Shown: positions 60,242 to 64,000 of the stretch, in pieces
Layout of the letters: every line of letters begins with the position of its first letter
How positions within the stretch are numbered: the first letter of the stretch is position 1
Assembly (NCBI GenBank): GCA_002104985.1
Contig: MCGO01000138.1
Span: 1-64,000 of the forward strand
Direction of reading: 5' to 3'
Origin: Rhizoclosmatium globosum
Taxonomy: Eukaryota > Chytridiomycota > Chytridiomycetes > Chytridiales > Chytriomycetaceae
DNA length: 64,000 nucleotides
Made by a program: the position numbers and the translations under genes
The notes under the pieces: generated by a model
Database searches by the model: none
What the model was told of the DNA's origin: nothing
The model's input: the letters and a program-made list of their open reading frames with translations, nothing else

Positions 60242-61866
60242 TCAATCCCATCCCGCGGCAAGGCCAGTTCCGAAAGTATTTTTACCCAATCCAGGTCCTT
60301 TTTCCAATTCTTCAATGTTGACAGGCTTGACGAGAACTTTCGCGCCTCCGATTTTCTTATGGGTTGGTTTAACTTCCACCACTCCAACAACTCCGGAACG
60401 TAACTTTTCTTCATGCTTATCGAGCTGTTTTTCAACTCGCTTTACAGATGCTTCCACTTTCTGGTCAACAACTTTAGCAACTGGGGCTTGTGTCTTCGCT
60501 GAACTGGAAGTTGCTGCAGACGTAACAGAAACAGCCTTTGGTTTGAATGATTCCTTGAAAAACGTATCCGTTTCAGGTTTGGAAACTTTCTTTACAACAG
60601 GCTTATCAGAAACCGAGGTATCCGCTTTCCGTTTCAAAGGATTTACTACAATCTGTGAGGAATTTGTCGGTACAGAAGCTGACTTCTTTGTCACAGAATT
60701 CTTTTGAGCGCTTGCTGCAGATTGATCCCTTTGAGATCCCGACTTTGCTTCATTTCGCGAGGAAACCGGCGTTTTGACGAATGGTTTCTTTACAATAGCA
60801 GCCGCTAAGGCAGCTTTTTTGGAGTCTTTCAGAGCAGGTGTAGTCTTTTTAGAAACTGAGTGAAGCTTTTCATGATTCTTGACGTCTTTTTTGGAAGGCA
60901 CTAAATCAGCAGCACCGGTGTTAGCGTCCTCTTCGTCTTCTTCCTGCCTCTTTTGCAACCACCCACTTTCTTTCCTTTTCTCCTTGCGTTCCAAAAACTT
61001 CGCATCGAAGCGAACACCATCCAAAACTTTCAAATTGGATCCTGCCACGCTGATCACGACATGCTTATAACTTGCAGTATCGCTGTCAGATGAAGCGACT
61101 TCAGCCACGGGATTCGCTTTTAGATTCAAGTTCACGATGGAGTTTGGAGGAGCCAAGACAAGAAAACCAATTTTCAGATTATCCAAACTATCCAAACTGT
61201 TTGATCCAAGATCTAGAGTCTTCAATGTTGGAATTGTGTATGTGGATGCTGCTTTGGGGTTTTTTGTTGGTAGATTCTTGATTTGGTTGTGACTCAAACG
61301 GAGTTCTTGGAGTGGTGGCGGAGGAACAGTGAACACAGGATATTCAGATAGCTGATTATTTGTAACTGATAGCTTTTTCAGCTGTGGAAGACGTGGAAAT
61401 GGTCGCGGTAATGCCGTGAGGTTATTGTGAGAAAGCACAAGTGTGTTCAGGTTGGTGAGAGGAGACAAGTCGGGCAACGTCGTCAAGAAGTTGTTGTTGA
61501 GAATCAGGGCCTTCAAGTTTGCGCCAAAAGTAGCAACGTTCGCAATAGACGCGATTTTGTTTGCTCCAAGATTGAGGACCTGCGAATGAGCAGTGATCAA
61601 CATTAATACAACTGGCTCACAAGCACCTCACAACGCACCTGTATCGTTTTCAATGTTTCTAAGCCAGAAAGGGATGTCAGCTTGTTTGATTTGAGATCCA
61701 AGAAAGTCAAGCTTTTCGCAGACGAGAAGTCGAGGTTGCTATTGCCAAGGGCGTTATCCGATACATCGAGACGCCGAAGGGAGCTGGGGAGCTCTTTAAT
61801 AGCCTCGAGTTCCATGCCAGAACAGTCGGCTGTTGATGGTTCGCCTTCAATTGTAAGCAGCTTCAT
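60242..61866 (-). CDS. Leucine-rich repeat protein with basic C-terminal tail
   Basis: 521 residues from exons 61639-61866 and 60242-61579 (1566 nt in frame). The N-terminal half contains about nine SDS22-type leucine-rich repeats (LRRLDVSDNALGNSNLDF, LTFLDLKSNKLTSL, LKALILNNNFLTTL, LNTLVLSHNNLTAL, LKKLSVTNNQLSEY, LQELRLSHNQIKNL, LKTLDLGSNSLDSL) and a cap (LKVLDGVRFDAKFLERKEKR). The C-terminal half is Lys/Ser/Ala-rich and disordered, ending with KKIGGAKVLVKPVNIEELEK and GPGLGKNTFGTGLAAGWD. Probably a nuclear or cytoplasmic adaptor; the exact function is not recognised. Its start lies 149 bp from the divergent glycosyltransferase start. Confidence 0.85.
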
Positions 61867-62015
61867 CGTCAGAGATTGGAGAAACAAAAAGAAAGGAAGA
61901 AAAGGAAAGAGTTGTAATTTAACAACTCATGGCTTCAAATAAAACTTTGAGCTGTAAAAGAGAAGGATAGTTGTTATTGAGACGTCGGAGTTTGTTTGGA
62001 GTTCTTCAGAAAAAC

Positions 62016-63773
62016 ATGTCAAAGTTCCTTTCAAAGGCATACAATTTGCGGCACAACTCAGTAGCGGTGCTTTTCCTTATATTCCTGATATTTGAGGCCA
62101 CTTATCATCTATGGAGGGTGTTATTCGCGCCGCGATATCAACATGGAACGGGTCCAGTTTTCTCTTACGAACACGCGATGGTAGACTCGTCTTTTTCTCT
62201 CAGTCTCCACTAACTATCATACCTAGTCAATCAACGTGACAGAATTCATCTTCTCGCCGACAGCATTTGAGCGACCATTCAAGCCTCGAGTTGTGACCAC
62301 TCTGATTCTATCTGGAGCCAGTAAAACGTATATTGACTTCTATGGCATGGCTGTCATGTTCCAGTGCTTTACTTTTCTACACAAACCTTCAACGCGACTG
62401 GATCCCAATGGAAACACTGAGTTTCTTGTGGTTCTCACATATCGCGTCCCAGAACATTATCGTCAGATTCTTAAACTTATGGGTGCAAGATTACTGATTA
62501 TTCCGCCTTTGATTAATGGATTTGAAGAGGGCTCTCGATATAAGCATATGTACTCCAAACTATATCTCTGGCGACTGGAAAACATTTATGACAGGTATCA
62601 AAGACATTCGTCCATATAAACTCTAGTCTAATTATCGCTTCAAGTATATTATACATTGATGGCGACATCTTTTATTTCGATAAGACGCCGACTGATTTTT
62701 TCAAAGTATTCGATGAACAGGAAGCGAAGAGACCCGGTGCATACTTTTTTGGAGCAGCTAAAGACTGGGCGAAGGATTGGCCAGCCTTTGGGCCAATTAA
62801 TGCAGGAATGATGCTCTTCAAACCATCTCTCTACCATTTCCAGAACCTTCTCAACCTCGCGGGACGGAAAGAATACAAGGAATACTTTGAACAGCAACTG
62901 ATTGGGAAGTATTTTACAGAAGACAACCCACATCTCTACACCCCGCTGAATCCGTTTTATAACGTCATGCACTTTGGAGAAAGAACTCCAGAAGAACTTA
63001 ACCAGACTATTGGCTATCATCAAAAGTTTTGGAACAGAGAGACTGAAGTGAACGGCCTTGTCGTCAAGTTTACGGAATGGGCGTTGGTGATGCAACAGCT
63101 GCGCCGTCTACAACTTGACATTTATCGAAATCCGAACATCGATGAGAGGAAAATACCTCCAAGGCTACCTGTCGTCCCGGTAGTTCCTGAAAATTACATG
63201 ATTTGGGACCAAGTGAAGGTTGCATCAACCATGTTTGAAACAATCGCAATACTTTCTTCGTCCATGACCCATAAGCGGGTATTACAGAGTAGAGAAACCT
63301 ACGCTGAGCGATATAGTCAAGCGTACCATACGGTATTCCACGCTTCAGTCTTACCCAACCACCCTCATTCCCCTGCCGCCAACAACTTTTTGAAGGTTCT
63401 TCAATCAATCAATCAGCTCTTTAAAACATATGATTGGGTCTGGTATACACACGAACCTCAATTGTTGCTTGAACATGGAACCCCCTTTCATGTCCCTCTT
63501 TCCACACTTTATAGTACGACCGAAAAAGACCTGATTCTCATGGAAAATGAGTGCAATGAAGAGGATTCAGTTATGTCGTTTGTGATACATAGTCGCTTAC
63601 GGAATTTCATTGAAGCATTCCTTGGCGAAATACGAAATACACCATATTCCAACCTTGGAGAAGGCGACAGCACCATATGGGGCATATTTCTAAACTACAT
63701 GGATGGAGAATATGAATATGTTGAAAGAAGAGACGTGGACGAATTTCCAGAATGGATTTGTGTCAACGAATAG
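62016..63773 (+). CDS. GT8-family glycosyltransferase, type II membrane protein
   Basis: Golgi-type retaining glycosyltransferase related to glycogenin and fungal GNT1 (N-acetylglucosaminyltransferase). 553 residues from exons 62016-62180, 62227-62594, 62645-63773 (1662 nt in frame). A short cytosolic tail is followed by a signal anchor (SVAVLFLIFLIFEATYHLWR). Catalytic region: PRVVTTLILSGASKTYIDFY, FLVVLTYRVPEHYRQIL, RYKHMYSKLYLWRL, ILYIDGDIFYFDKTPTDFF with the DxD metal-binding motif, FGPINAGMMLFKP. The C-terminal 250 residues lie outside the usual GT8 core and I do not recognise them. Start context AACATGTCA. Donor sugar cannot be inferred. Confidence 0.88.
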
Positions 63774-63779
63774 ATCTGT

Positions 63780-64000
63780 TTATTCAGTATTTCCACCTTT
63801 CTTTCCACCCTTCACAAGAGCAGCCAACCGCTCCAAAGCTCGCTCATATGCAAACTTCAAACCTCCATCGGCAGCCTCAACATCAGAAACCTTGACACGC
63901 ACCACACCCTTCCCTTCACTCCTCGTAACAGCAGACACAACCTCCTTCTTAAACCACCTCGCCTCCTTTTCTTCAACAATACTCCACGCTTGTCCTTCCC
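63780..64000 (-). CDS. 3' end of a gene, product unknown (runs off window)
   Basis: The last 73 codons of a minus-strand gene, converging on the glycosyltransferase with 6 bp between stop codons. The visible end reads EGQAWSIVEEKEARWFKKEV, then RVKVSDVEAADGGLKFAYER, ALERLAALVKGGKKGGNTE. It looks helical and basic. No family is recognised. The open frame continues to the window edge without a stop. Confidence 0.55.
   Translation of the reverse strand, partial: EGQAWSIVEEKEARWFKKEVVSAVTRSEGKGVVRVKVSDVEAADGGLKFAYERALERLAALVKGGKKGGNTE

Overview
The window is eukaryotic nuclear DNA, most likely from a zoosporic fungus (chytrid-like). Genes are dense and carry many short spliceosomal introns (mostly 43-150 bp, GT..AG). 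Fungal or opisthokont housekeeping genes (NOT2, EDC3, CAND1, mitochondrial succinyl-CoA ligase beta) sit beside a class C (GABA-B-like) receptor, a GDP-L-fucose synthase and a bacterial-type CobU cobinamide kinase. That combination fits an early-diverging fungus better than a yeast or mould. The species assignment is inference.

Layout. 0.5-4.6 kb: cytidine deaminase, a RING-H2 E3 ligase and a BMT6-type rRNA methyltransferase, all with broken reading frames. The detectable breaks look mostly like one-base losses in short homopolymers, so consensus error and real decay are both possible. 4.7-16.9 kb: four cytochrome P450 paralogs on the minus strand with identical intron positions, plus a short-chain dehydrogenase. 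Three P450 copies are broken by different lesions: a 16-bp deletion, a nonsense codon, and a 1-bp deletion plus a transposon. The fourth is intact. The transposon is a 3.2-kb PIF/Harbinger element with 25-bp inverted repeats, TAA target duplications, an apparently intact transposase and a broken SANT/Myb-like partner. A relic of the methyltransferase 3' end between P450 copies A and B records how the cluster was duplicated. 17-25.7 kb: a Sel1-like protein, a small acidic protein, a CCCH/CHY zinc-finger protein and two secreted proteins that join a LysM-like module to either a CAP domain or a double-psi barrel.

25.8-33.7 kb holds three tandem paralogs of a membrane-protein family I do not recognise: an acidic or charged cytosolic N-terminus, about five membrane segments, a large ectodomain with conserved cysteines and a conserved tail. 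This is the best candidate for something undescribed. 34-44.3 kb: NOT2, GDP-L-fucose synthase, CAND1, two Dabb-domain proteins and CobU. 44.6-54.8 kb: two full-size ABCG transporters in convergent orientation around succinyl-CoA ligase beta, with a tract of about 770 bp in the second nucleotide-binding domain that looks homogenised by gene conversion. 55.3-64 kb: EDC3, the class C receptor, an LRR protein, a GT8 glycosyltransferase and the 3' end of one more gene.

Most gene models were assembled exon by exon. For 21 genes the exon lengths sum to a multiple of three with compatible splice phases, which is the main evidence that those models are right. No tRNA, rRNA or CRISPR array was seen.
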